The notes below the pieces were generated by a model. The model was not told where the DNA came from. It made no database searches and worked only from the letters and a program-made list of their open reading frames with translations. From Pseudomonas edaphica (lineage in GTDB: Bacteria; Pseudomonadota; Gammaproteobacteria; Pseudomonadales; Pseudomonadaceae): 43,009 nucleotides of DNA. Shown in pieces: positions 12,612-23,938 of the stretch. Position numbers and translations under genes: made by a program. Location of the stretch: assembly GCF_005863185.1 (NCBI RefSeq), contig NZ_VBVZ01000001.1, positions 1-43,009 of the forward strand, written 5' to 3'. Every line of letters begins with the position of its first letter. Position 1 is the first letter of the stretch.

Positions 12612-14294
12612 TTACGCCGCAGCTTTTTTGGTAGCCGCTTCGATTTTACGTGTGATGTACCACTGTTGAGAGATCGACAACACGTTGTTGACCACCCAGT
12701 ACAGAACCAGACCGGCTGGGAACCACAGGAAGAAGAAGGTGAAGATGATTGGCATCATCTTCATGACCTTGGCCTGCATCGGGTCCGGCGGAGTCGGGTT
12801 CAGACGCTGCTGGATAAACATGGTCGCGCCCATGATGATCGGCAGAATAAAGAACGGGTCTTTAATCGACAGGTCAGTTATCCACAGTATGAACGGTGCC
12901 TGGCGCATTTCGACGCTTTCCAGGAGAACCCAGTACAGCGACAGGAATACCGGCATCTGCACCAGAATCGGCAAGCAACCACCCAGCGGGTTGATCTTCT
13001 CTTTCTTGTACAGCTCCATCATGGCCTGCGACATTTTCTGCCGGTCGTCACCATGTTGCTCTTTCAGAGCGGCCAGTTTCGGCGCAACGGCACGCATGCG
13101 CGCCATCGACTTATAGCTGGCTGCCGACAGAGGGAAGAAAATCCCTTTGATCAGCATGGTCAGGAAGATGATCGAGAAGCCCCAGTTACCCACAATGCTG
13201 TGGATATGTTGCAGCAGCCAGAAAATAGGCTGGGCAATGAACCACAGAATGCCGTAATCCACAGTCAGTTCCAGACCTGGGGACAACTCTTTGAGCACAG
13301 CCTGGCTTTTCGGGCCGGCGTACAGGGTAGTGCTGGTTTCAGCCTTGGCACCTGGAGCGACGGTCAACGCCGGGCCAGTAAAACCAATGATGTAGTTGCC
13401 TTGGCTGTCTTTGCGGGTTTGAACCAGGTTGGCTTCACCCTTGTTCGGGATCCATGCGGTCACGAAGTAGTGTTGCAACCAGGCAACCCAGCCACCTTGG
13501 ACGGTTTCTTTCAGCGCGCCCTTGTCGATATCTTTCATCGACACTTTTTTGTACGGCTCGCTACTTGTCCACAGGGCGGCGCCCAGGTAAGTCGCAGTGC
13601 CGGTGGCGGTGCTGGAAGAAGGATCGGCGCTGTTGTCACGCTTGAGCTGGGCAAACAGGTTGCCCGTCCATGGCTTGGCGCTTTCGTTGTCGATCAGGTA
13701 AGTGACCTTCAAGTCGTACAAACCACGGGTGAAGCTGAAACGCTTGATGTAGTTGACGCCGTCGAGGCTGAATTTCAGGTCGACATTCAACTGGTTCTGG
13801 CCATCAGCCAGTTGATAAGTCTTCTGTTCGGTCGAATAAACCGGACGACCGGTAGCACGAGCATCAGGACCGTCAGTGCCGGTCAGGCCGCTTTGCGCCA
13901 GATAAGTACGTTCACCACCGTTATCGAACAGTTGGAACGGAACATCTGGATGGTCTTGGCGACGTGGATACAGCGGCAGTTTCAACTGCGCGATATCACC
14001 ACCTTGTGGGTCGATAGCCAGGTCGAGCACATCCGTTTTCACGTGGATGAGGTCTTTATTGGTGACCACTGGCGTTTCTAGAGGGGCGCTTGTCTCGCCA
14101 TTCGCGCTGGGAACATCGGCACTCGCGGACGCATTGTTACCCAGCGGGGTGTCCGGAATAGCCGGCGCAGCCTGATTGGTAGCAACATTCTGAGTCGGCA
14201 GGGCAGCCTGGCCGTAGTCCTGGTTCCACTTAAGAACCATGACGTAGGACACGATTGCCAGGGCGACGATCAGGATCGTGCGTTTAATATCCAT
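12612..14294 (-). CDS. yidC: Membrane protein insertase YidC
   Basis: Inserts and folds inner-membrane proteins, alone or with SecYEG; the ATP synthase c subunit is a classic client. From the ATG at 14292-14294 it has 560 residues. An N-terminal membrane anchor (IKRTILIVALAIVSYVMVL) is followed by a large periplasmic domain and the conserved five-helix insertase core (about 355-545). The open frame runs back to 14456 over yidD, but the family begins MDIKRT. It follows yidD by 2 bases. Perfect (12878-12886) and near-perfect DnaA boxes lie inside it. Confidence 0.97.
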   Translation of the reverse strand: MDIKRTILIVALAIVSYVMVLKWNQDYGQAALPTQNVATNQAAPAIPDTPLGNNASASADVPSANGETSAPLETPVVTNKDLIHVKTDVLDLAIDPQGGDIAQLKLPLYPRRQDHPDVPFQLFDNGGERTYLAQSGLTGTDGPDARATGRPVYSTEQKTYQLADGQNQLNVDLKFSLDGVNYIKRFSFTRGLYDLKVTYLIDNESAKPWTGNLFAQLKRDNSADPSSSTATGTATYLGAALWTSSEPYKKVSMKDIDKGALKETVQGGWVAWLQHYFVTAWIPNKGEANLVQTRKDSQGNYIIGFTGPALTVAPGAKAETSTTLYAGPKSQAVLKELSPGLELTVDYGILWFIAQPIFWLLQHIHSIVGNWGFSIIFLTMLIKGIFFPLSAASYKSMARMRAVAPKLAALKEQHGDDRQKMSQAMMELYKKEKINPLGGCLPILVQMPVFLSLYWVLLESVEMRQAPFILWITDLSIKDPFFILPIIMGATMFIQQRLNPTPPDPMQAKVMKMMPIIFTFFFLWFPAGLVLYWVVNNVLSISQQWYITRKIEAATKKAAA

Positions 14295-14296
14295 GA

Positions 14297-14542
14297 TTAC
14301 TCGGCCATCGAAGAAGAACGGGAGGTAGGGATAGGTGGAACCGGGTCGAAACCACCGGGATTCCACGGATGACAGCGGCCTAAACGACGAAAGGCCAGCC
14401 AGCCACCGCGCAGAAGACCATGATTTTCTATGGCCTCTAACGCGTAGCAGGAACAACTGGGGTAGAAACGACAGTGGTCGGCCATCAGAGGACTAATGGC
14501 ATAACGGTAAAACTGGATCGGAACGAGTGCCAGTTTACGCAT
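14297..14542 (-). CDS. yidD: Membrane protein insertion efficiency factor YidD
   Basis: Small amphipathic membrane-associated protein of 81 residues, thought to assist YidC-dependent insertion. The family signature [20 protein letters not shown], with its paired cysteines, and the [10 protein letters not shown] segment are intact. It overlaps the end of rnpA by 8 bases and is followed 2 bases later by yidC, the conserved rpmH-rnpA-yidD-yidC order. Confidence 0.95.
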   Translation of the reverse strand: MRKLALVPIQFYRYAISPLMADHCRFYPSCSCYALEAIENHGLLRGGWLAFRRLGRCHPWNPGGFDPVPPIPTSRSSSMAE

Positions 14543-14942
14543 TGGTGCTGTCTACCCCTACAGTTTCGGTGCTGACTGCTGGTGCTGGCTTGTTGGTACG
14601 CGCCAAACGTTTCCAGAGCTTGCCGAAATGCTGAATCAATTCGGGGTTTTCTACATCCCCCAAGCCTTTGCGCGCGACGATAACAATATCCCAACCAACC
14701 AGAGTGTCCTGGTGGAGGCGAAACGATTCGCGCATCAGACGCTTGAGGCGATTGCGCTCAACGGAGAGCTTTACGCTCTTCTTGCCGATCACCAACCCGA
14801 GACGGGGGTGATCCAGATCGTTGTTACGCGCAAGGAGCAGGAGATTTTTCCCCGGAACCTTGCCGGTGGGGGAGTCAAAGACTGCCTTGAAATGCCGGGG
14901 GGTTAGCAGACGCTTTTCCCGACTGAAGTCCTGACTCACCAC
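14535..14942 (-). CDS. rnpA: Ribonuclease P protein component (GTG start)
   Basis: Protein subunit of RNase P, assisting the M1 RNA in 5' maturation of tRNA. With the GTG at 14940-14942 it has 135 residues beginning (M)[17 protein letters not shown]. The next codon is also GTG (14937-14939) and would give 134 residues. The conserved basic RNR-type motif ([16 protein letters not shown]) and GLVIGKK are present. The frame extends further upstream over rpmH, but no family member starts there. It begins 13 bases after the rpmH stop. Confidence 0.93.
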   Translation of the reverse strand: MVSQDFSREKRLLTPRHFKAVFDSPTGKVPGKNLLLLARNNDLDHPRLGLVIGKKSVKLSVERNRLKRLMRESFRLHQDTLVGWDIVIVARKGLGDVENPELIQHFGKLWKRLARTNKPAPAVSTETVGVDSTNA

Positions 14943-14955
14943 CAGTACCGGATTA

Positions 14956-15090
14956 TCAAACTGCCAGACGCGCACGACCTTTGGCGCGGCGACGCGACAG
15001 GACAGCACGGCCGTTCTTGGTAGCCATGCGAGCACGGAAGCCGTGAGTACGGGCGCGTTTGATGGTGCTTGGTTGGAAAGTACGTTTCAT
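14956..15090 (-). CDS. rpmH: 50S ribosomal protein L34
   Basis: Very basic 44-residue protein of the large ribosomal subunit, read as [20 protein letters not shown] and ending RARLAV before TGA at 14956-14958. The ATG is at 15088-15090. It is the first gene of the leftward rpmH-rnpA-yidD-yidC transcript beside the origin, with its own sigma-70 promoter upstream. Its position marks the left border of the dnaA-side origin. Confidence 0.97.
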   Translation of the reverse strand: MKRTFQPSTIKRARTHGFRARMATKNGRAVLSRRRAKGRARLAV

Positions 15091-15151
15091 GGCGTTGTTA
15101 CCTGGTTCGTCCACAACGGGCCGGAATGGCCCCCGTTTTAAGAGACCGGCG

Positions 15152-15180
15152 ATTCTAGAGAAAGCAAGCCTCTAGGTCAA
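15152..15180 (-). promoter_or_regulatory. sigma-70 promoter of rpmH
   Basis: On the minus strand TTGACC (15175-15180) and TAGAAT (15152-15157) are spaced by 17 bases, five of six matches each to the sigma-70 consensus. It predicts a start near 15145 and a leader of about 55 bases before rpmH. Confidence 0.75.
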
Positions 15181-15676
15181 TTTCCAACCAGCTTTTCCTT
15201 CAATTAGATCTTCTACAGGTAATCGGTCCTTTTCTGTCGGCCGGGCTTTCACGAGCAATGCCATAGATATAAAAATAAAGAAGGAAGTTATTTAAAGCTT
15301 TTCTGTAAAGCTTATAAAAGCTAGGCAGGCGATCATCTGTGGATAACTGCCTTGAGGCCATATTCCACCTGCTGTACAGAGAATGACAAGTACGGGGGAA
15401 AACGGTGCTCTGCCTGTGCTGCGCTGTCGGATAAGCTGTGGGTGGAATGGGTTGTTATCCACAGGCCAGTTACCCACAGACTTTCGACCCCACTTGTGCA
15501 ACGAGCTTAGGTGCGCTTATCCACAGAGCTTATGCACAGACCATTGGTCGGCTTTTTTGCACTTAACACGTTGATTTTGGCTGCTCTGTGAGCAACCTAC
15601 ATGTGGATAAGTGGGCGTCTGGCCGCTACAATGGCGGCTGTTTTTGCCTCACCGGCTTTCAACTTAGGGGATATCC
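15181..15676. other. oriC: Chromosomal replication origin oriC (rpmH-dnaA gap)
   Basis: Gene-free region holding an AT-rich tract (about 15264-15322) that fits a DNA-unwinding element, then DnaA boxes. Perfect boxes lie at 15338-15346 (minus), 15455-15463, 15517-15525 and 15602-15610 (minus). Relaxed boxes are TTACCCACA at 15470-15478 and TTATGCACA at 15530-15538. Origins in pseudomonads are known to lie between rpmH and dnaA. Gene orientation in the window diverges exactly here: 17 genes run leftward and dnaA-gyrB run rightward, which supports this as the bidirectional start point. Confidence 0.9.
15602..15632 (+). promoter_or_regulatory. Candidate dnaA promoter overlapped by a DnaA box
   Basis: TGGATA (15604-15609) and TACAAT (15627-15632) are spaced by 17 bases and give a fair sigma-70 promoter with a start near 15640, about 37 bases before the dnaA GTG. 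The perfect DnaA box at 15602-15610 covers the -35 element, which would let DnaA repress its own transcription. The promoter call is from motif match only. Confidence 0.5.
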
Positions 15677-17197
15677 GTGTCAGTGGAACTTTGGCAGCAG
15701 TGCGTGGAGCTTTTGCGCGAAGAGCTGCCTGCCCAGCAATTCAACACCTGGATCCGTCCGCTACAGGTCGAAGCCGAAGGCGACGAGTTGCGTGTCTACG
15801 CGCCGAATCGTTTTGTTCTCGACTGGGTCAACGAAAAATACCTGAGCCGCGTTCTCGAATTGCTCGATGAACACGGCAACGGCATCGCGCCCGTGCTTTC
15901 CTTATTAATAGGCAGCAAACGCAGCTCTGCACCTCGCGCTGCGCCGAATGCGCCGCTGGCTGCTGCTGCGTCGCAAGCCCAAGCAGCACCGGCACCTGTT
16001 AATAACTCGCCGGCGCCCGTGGCCCAGGCGCCGTCGAAATCCTCGTCGCAGAAAAACGCGCCTATAAATGAAGAACCGTCGCGTGACAGCTTTGACCCGA
16101 TGGCCGGCGCCAGCTCCCAGCAAGCACCGGTTCGCGCTGAGCAGCGCACCGTGCAGGTGGAAGGTGCGCTCAAGCACACCAGTTACCTGAACCGCACCTT
16201 TACCTTTGAGAACTTCGTCGAAGGTAAATCCAACCAGTTGGCCCGCGCAGCCGCCTGGCAGGTTGCCGATAACCCCAAGCATGGTTACAACCCGCTCTTC
16301 CTTTATGGTGGCGTTGGCTTGGGTAAGACCCACTTGATGCATGCTGTGGGTAACCATCTATTAAAGAAGAACCCGAATGCCAAGGTTGTGTACCTGCACT
16401 CGGAGCGCTTCGTGGCTGACATGGTCAAGGCCTTGCAGCTCAACGCAATCAACGAATTCAAGCGTTTCTACCGTTCTGTGGACGCTTTGCTGATTGATGA
16501 CATTCAATTTTTCGCTCGCAAGGAACGTTCCCAGGAAGAGTTTTTCCACACCTTCAACGCGCTGCTCGAAGGCGGCCAACAGGTCATCCTGACCAGTGAC
16601 CGTTACCCGAAGGAAATCGAAGGCCTGGAAGAACGCTTGAAGTCACGCTTTGGCTGGGGCCTGACCGTTGCGGTAGAACCGCCGGAGCTGGAAACCCGTG
16701 TGGCGATCCTGATGAAAAAGGCCGACCAGGCAAAAGTCGACCTGCCCCACGATGCAGCCTTCTTTATCGCCCAACGCATTCGTTCCAACGTGCGTGAGCT
16801 GGAAGGCGCGCTCAAGCGGGTCATTGCACACTCGCACTTTATGGGTCGCGACATCACCATCGAGTTGATTCGCGAATCCCTGAAAGACCTGTTGGCTCTG
16901 CAAGACAAGCTGGTGAGTGTGGATAACATTCAGCGCACCGTGGCTGAGTACTACAAGATCAAGATTTCCGACCTGCTGTCCAAGCGCCGTTCGCGCTCGG
17001 TGGCACGTCCACGTCAGGTGGCGATGGCGCTCTCCAAAGAGCTGACCAACCACAGCCTGCCGGAAATCGGTGATGTGTTTGGCGGTCGCGACCACACCAC
17101 GGTCTTGCACGCGTGCCGCAAGATCAATGAACTTAAGGAATCCGACGCGGATATTCGCGAGGACTACAAGAACCTGCTGCGTACACTGACTACCTGA
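15677..17197 (+). CDS. dnaA: Chromosomal replication initiator protein DnaA (GTG start)
   Basis: AAA+ ATPase that binds DnaA boxes, melts the origin and recruits the DnaB helicase. The 506-residue protein has an N-terminal DnaB/DiaA-interaction domain ([20 protein letters not shown]), an Ala/Pro/Ser-rich linker of about 90 residues, the P-loop GGVGLGKT at 211-218, and LLIDDIQF as Walker B. The C-terminal DNA-binding signature is [15 protein letters not shown]. The start is GTG at 15677-15679 with GGGG 7 bases upstream. A perfect DnaA box lies inside at 16918-16926. Confidence 0.98.
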   Translation: MSVELWQQCVELLREELPAQQFNTWIRPLQVEAEGDELRVYAPNRFVLDWVNEKYLSRVLELLDEHGNGIAPVLSLLIGSKRSSAPRAAPNAPLAAAASQAQAAPAPVNNSPAPVAQAPSKSSSQKNAPINEEPSRDSFDPMAGASSQQAPVRAEQRTVQVEGALKHTSYLNRTFTFENFVEGKSNQLARAAAWQVADNPKHGYNPLFLYGGVGLGKTHLMHAVGNHLLKKNPNAKVVYLHSERFVADMVKALQLNAINEFKRFYRSVDALLIDDIQFFARKERSQEEFFHTFNALLEGGQQVILTSDRYPKEIEGLEERLKSRFGWGLTVAVEPPELETRVAILMKKADQAKVDLPHDAAFFIAQRIRSNVRELEGALKRVIAHSHFMGRDITIELIRESLKDLLALQDKLVSVDNIQRTVAEYYKIKISDLLSKRRSRSVARPRQVAMALSKELTNHSLPEIGDVFGGRDHTTVLHACRKINELKESDADIREDYKNLLRTLTT

Positions 17198-17235
17198 TGA
17201 CACCAGCGCAGCTTATTAAGGCAAGGGACTAGACC

Positions 17236-18339
17236 ATGCATTTCACCATTCAACGCGAAGCCCTGTTGAAACCCCTGCAACTGGTCGCAGGCGTCGTCGA
17301 GCGCCGACAGACCTTGCCGGTGCTTTCCAACGTATTGCTGGTGGTCGAAGGCCAGCAATTGTCCTTGACCGGTACCGACCTGGAAGTCGAACTGGTGGGT
17401 CGTGTGCAGCTGGAAGAACCGGCTGAGCCCGGCGAAATCACTGTGCCGGCACGTAAGCTGATGGACATCTGCAAGAGCCTGCCCAACGATGCGCTGATCG
17501 ACATCAAGGTTGATGAGCAGAAGTTGGTGGTCAAGGCCGGTCGCAGCCGTTTTACGCTGTCGACCTTGCCAGCCAATGACTTCCCTACCGTCGAAGAAGG
17601 CCCAGGTTCGCTGACCTGCAGCCTGGACCAAAGCAAGCTGCGCCGTTTGATCGAACGCACCAGCTTCGCCATGGCCCAGCAGGACGTGCGTTACTACCTC
17701 AACGGCATGTTGCTGGAGGTCGCTGAAGGCGTTATCCGTGCAGTGGCTACCGACGGTCACCGCCTGGCCATGTGCTCGATGCGTGCTGACATCGGCCAGC
17801 CGGACCGTCACCAGGTCATCGTGCCGCGTAAAGGTATTCTGGAACTGGCGCGTCTGCTCACCGAGCCGGATGGCAATGTCAGCATCGTCCTGGGTCAGCA
17901 CCACATCCGCGCCACCACCGGCGAATTCACCTTCACGTCCAAGCTGGTTGACGGCAAATTCCCGGATTACGAGCGTGTGCTGCCAAAAGGTGGCGACAAG
18001 CTGGTAATCGGCGATCGTCAGGCGCTGCGTGAAGCGTTCAGCCGTACCGCGATTCTGTCTAACGAAAAGTACCGTGGTATTCGTCTGCAACTGGCCAACG
18101 GTCAGTTGAAGATCCAGGCCAATAACCCGGAGCAGGAAGAAGCGGAAGAAGAAGTCGGCGTTGACTACAATGGCGGCTCGCTGGAGATCGGCTTTAACGT
18201 GAGCTACCTGCTGGACGTACTGGGCGTGATGACCACCGAGCAGGTTCGCCTGATTCTGTCGGACTCCAACAGCAGTGCCCTGGTGCAAGAATCCGACAAC
18301 GACGACTCGGCTTACGTTGTTATGCCGATGCGCCTGTAA
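17236..18339 (+). CDS. dnaN: DNA polymerase III sliding clamp (beta subunit)
   Basis: Ring-shaped processivity factor that holds DNA polymerase III and many repair proteins on DNA. The 367 residues begin MHFTIQREALLKPLQLVAGV and end in the conserved VMPMRL. The ATG at 17236 follows dnaA by 38 bases, and no terminator is visible between them, so co-transcription with dnaA is likely. Confidence 0.98.
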   Translation: MHFTIQREALLKPLQLVAGVVERRQTLPVLSNVLLVVEGQQLSLTGTDLEVELVGRVQLEEPAEPGEITVPARKLMDICKSLPNDALIDIKVDEQKLVVKAGRSRFTLSTLPANDFPTVEEGPGSLTCSLDQSKLRRLIERTSFAMAQQDVRYYLNGMLLEVAEGVIRAVATDGHRLAMCSMRADIGQPDRHQVIVPRKGILELARLLTEPDGNVSIVLGQHHIRATTGEFTFTSKLVDGKFPDYERVLPKGGDKLVIGDRQALREAFSRTAILSNEKYRGIRLQLANGQLKIQANNPEQEEAEEEVGVDYNGGSLEIGFNVSYLLDVLGVMTTEQVRLILSDSNSSALVQESDNDDSAYVVMPMRL

Positions 18340-18359
18340 TCATGCTCAGCAGAAGCTAG

Positions 18360-21885
<3,526 letters not shown>

Positions 21886-21904
21886 TCAGGCTACCCGCTA
21901 AAAC

Positions 21905-21936
21905 AAAAAGGCCAACGCTCAGCGTTGGCCTTTTTT
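21905..21936. terminator. Bidirectional intrinsic terminator after gyrB
   Basis: The stem GGCCAACGC / GCGTTGGCC (21910-21918 and 21922-21930) is preceded by A5 and followed by T6, so it can work on both strands. It lies 25 bases after gyrB and also downstream of the convergent response-regulator gene. Confidence 0.9.
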
Positions 21937-21964
21937 ATTGGGTGAAACTTAGGCGTTTTACAAT

Positions 21965-21980
21965 TGCTCCACGTGGAACA
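21965..21980. promoter_or_regulatory. parS: parS-like ParB binding site after gyrB
   Basis: TGCTCCACGTGGAACA matches the perfect parS palindrome at 15 of 16 positions. It lies in the gap between the gyrB terminator and the response-regulator stop codon, about 6.5 kb from the origin. Confidence 0.8.
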
Positions 21981-21989
21981 TCAGCGTTT

Positions 21990-22712
21990 TTAGCTTTGGG
22001 CGGCAGCCGCCACACTCTCCAACCGATAGCCATACCCGTAGATGGTCAGCAGCTGCCAGCCCCGGTCGGCGGTCAACCCCAGCTTGTTACGCAGCCGATA
22101 AATATGTGTATCCAGTGGCCGTGAGGAGACCATTTCTTCATGGCTCCAAAACCTCTCATACAGGTATTCCCGAGACAGTGGCCGAGCCAGGTTGGCGAAC
22201 AAGCAACTGGCCAGGCGGTATTCACGCTCAGTGAGATTGATCGGCTTACCCGCGCGCGTCACCGTCAGTTCGGCATCATCAAAGGTCAGGTCGTTGAAAC
22301 TCTGCACCTCATTAGTCGCTGGCTTTTGCAGCCCATGGCGGCGTAGCACGGCGTTGACCCGAGCCTTGAGTTCGTTTGGCCGAAACGGCTTGCTGACGTA
22401 ATCATCCGCCCCGCTGTTGAGTGCGGTGACGATATCGCTCTCGGCATCGCGGCTGGTCAACATGATTACGGCGGGTGGTGAGTCCATGTGCTCGCGGGTC
22501 CAGCGCAACAATGCGATGCCTGTGATGTCCGGCAGTTGCCAGTCGAGGATCAACAGGTCAAAGGTTTCGCGGCGCAGTTGGCGCAGCAGGTCTTCACCGC
22601 GTTCGAAGAAATGCAGGGACCAGGGTTGCTCTGCGGTGCTGGGGATCTGTCGCAGCGTCTGTTCAACCCGACGCAATTCAGCGGGTTCGTCGTCCAGTAT
22701 TGCGACACGCAT
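21990..22712 (-). CDS. OmpR/PhoB-family response regulator
   Basis: Two-component transcription regulator of 240 residues. The receiver domain (1-120) has the acidic pair Asp7-Asp8, phosphoacceptor Asp57 (LLILDWQLPD), Thr86 and Lys108. The C-terminal winged-helix domain (about 138-232) shows the OmpR-type pattern LTEREYRLASCLF and DTHIYRLRNKLGL. The ATG at 22710-22712 has AAAGGA upstream. It is convergent with gyrB and divergent from the FecR-domain and CHASE2 kinase genes, which makes that kinase its likely partner. Its targets are unknown. I do not recognise a gene name. Confidence 0.9.
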   Translation of the reverse strand: MRVAILDDEPAELRRVEQTLRQIPSTAEQPWSLHFFERGEDLLRQLRRETFDLLILDWQLPDITGIALLRWTREHMDSPPAVIMLTSRDAESDIVTALNSGADDYVSKPFRPNELKARVNAVLRRHGLQKPATNEVQSFNDLTFDDAELTVTRAGKPINLTEREYRLASCLFANLARPLSREYLYERFWSHEEMVSSRPLDTHIYRLRNKLGLTADRGWQLLTIYGYGYRLESVAAAAQS

Positions 22713-22972
22713 GGGTGGGTCCTTTCTACAAAAAATACGACAGCCGACGGTCTGTTCAATCGCGTAGGTAATGCACAGATGCCTGTGGTTGAATCTGAAT
22801 AATTATGGCCAGACTCAATGCTCACAGGATCTATCGGTACGCTGATATCAAAGGGCCGTAAACCCGTTTAAAGTCTTGCGTACCTACCAAGCGAAAGATA
22901 CCGGCTCCTACCCTTGAGGAAAAGGATCAGCCGACACATGCGCTGCCGTAGACCTGTATGTGCTGAGGTCAG

Positions 22973-23935
22973 ATGCCGTCTGAAACTACTCGGGTGATCA
23001 GCTCCATGACCTGTTCTGCCTATCGATTATGCTGTGCCCTACCCGCGTTACTGGCTCTGGTCATCAGTACAGCCCAGGCTGCAACGCCCTATCGCCCTGC
23101 TTATATTGACGAGCCGTTCCTGTGCCGTGCGCACCCGTTGCCAGCAGTTGTGCAGCATTTGACGGGGGAAGCCTGGAAGCTCGATGCCAAAGGCGGGGCG
23201 CAGCCTCTACTGGAAGGGATGAGCATTGATGAGCAAGAAGGCGTGAAGACTTCGACATCGGCTTTCGTCAGCCTGCGCCTGGGTGATGGTTCCAGTGTGG
23301 TGCTGCCCTCCAGTTCACAGGTGCGGCTGCACTGGGTGGAAAAACAGGCGATTCCCCAGGTCATTCTGGAACAGGGCCAGGTCGAGACCTATGTGATCAA
23401 ACGGGCCAGTGACTACGACCGTTTTCAGATCGTGACGCCCGTCGGCGTTCTGGGCGTGCGTGGCACGCACTTTCGCGTGCGCAATGACGGCGAGCAATCC
23501 GTGCTGGAGGTGCTGAATGGCCAGGTAGCGGTTAACCGTGCAGCAGGCAACGCCGCAGCCGAAGTGAAGGTGGACGCACGCCAAGGTCTGCTGATCAGAC
23601 AACAAGGTGAACTCAAGCCCGTGGCGCTTTTGCCCGCGCCTGTATTAATCGGCCAGGACGGCCAAAAAGGTCAGTCGCCAGTCTGGAGCCTGTACCTGCG
23701 GCCATTACCTGGTGCACAGCGCTACCGCGCCCAAGTCGCGACCGACTCAGCCTTTATGAACATCAAGCAGGAAAATTTTTCCAGTGAGCCGAAAATGCGC
23801 TTCACTGGGCTCAAAGCATCGTTTTACCACGTGCGTTTGTCCGCCTACGACGCGCAGGGCCTGGAGGGAGAAACCGGGGTCTATGACATCTTCTATTACC
23901 CACCCGCCACTCAGGTACAGGCCAGCGATGGTTAA
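22973..23935 (+). CDS. Secreted FecR-domain protein
   Basis: Predicted periplasmic or surface protein of 320 residues. A signal peptide is visible (hydrophobic run ALPALLALVISTAQA, likely cut after residue 36). It is followed by a FecR-type domain (about 60-190; core TPVGVLGVRGTHFRV), then a C-terminal region resembling a fibronectin III-like fold (about 225-310). There is no membrane helix near the N-terminus and no sigma-factor gene nearby, so it is not a classical FecR anti-sigma factor. The start at 22973 has GAGG close by; Met12 (23006) is an alternative. It is followed 3 bases later by the CHASE2 kinase, so co-translation is likely. A sensing or ligand-binding role for the kinase is inference. 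Confidence 0.85.
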   Translation: MPSETTRVISSMTCSAYRLCCALPALLALVISTAQAATPYRPAYIDEPFLCRAHPLPAVVQHLTGEAWKLDAKGGAQPLLEGMSIDEQEGVKTSTSAFVSLRLGDGSSVVLPSSSQVRLHWVEKQAIPQVILEQGQVETYVIKRASDYDRFQIVTPVGVLGVRGTHFRVRNDGEQSVLEVLNGQVAVNRAAGNAAAEVKVDARQGLLIRQQGELKPVALLPAPVLIGQDGQKGQSPVWSLYLRPLPGAQRYRAQVATDSAFMNIKQENFSSEPKMRFTGLKASFYHVRLSAYDAQGLEGETGVYDIFYYPPATQVQASDG

Positions 23936-23938
23936 CCC

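Noticed and set aside
14035-14050. TTTCACGTGGA stretch in yidC resembling parS
   Set aside because: About 12 of 16 matches with a broken right half. It is not comparable with the three good sites.
15588-15870. Alternative plus-strand frames over the dnaA start
   Set aside because: They overlap the certain dnaA frame or the last origin box and have no family match.
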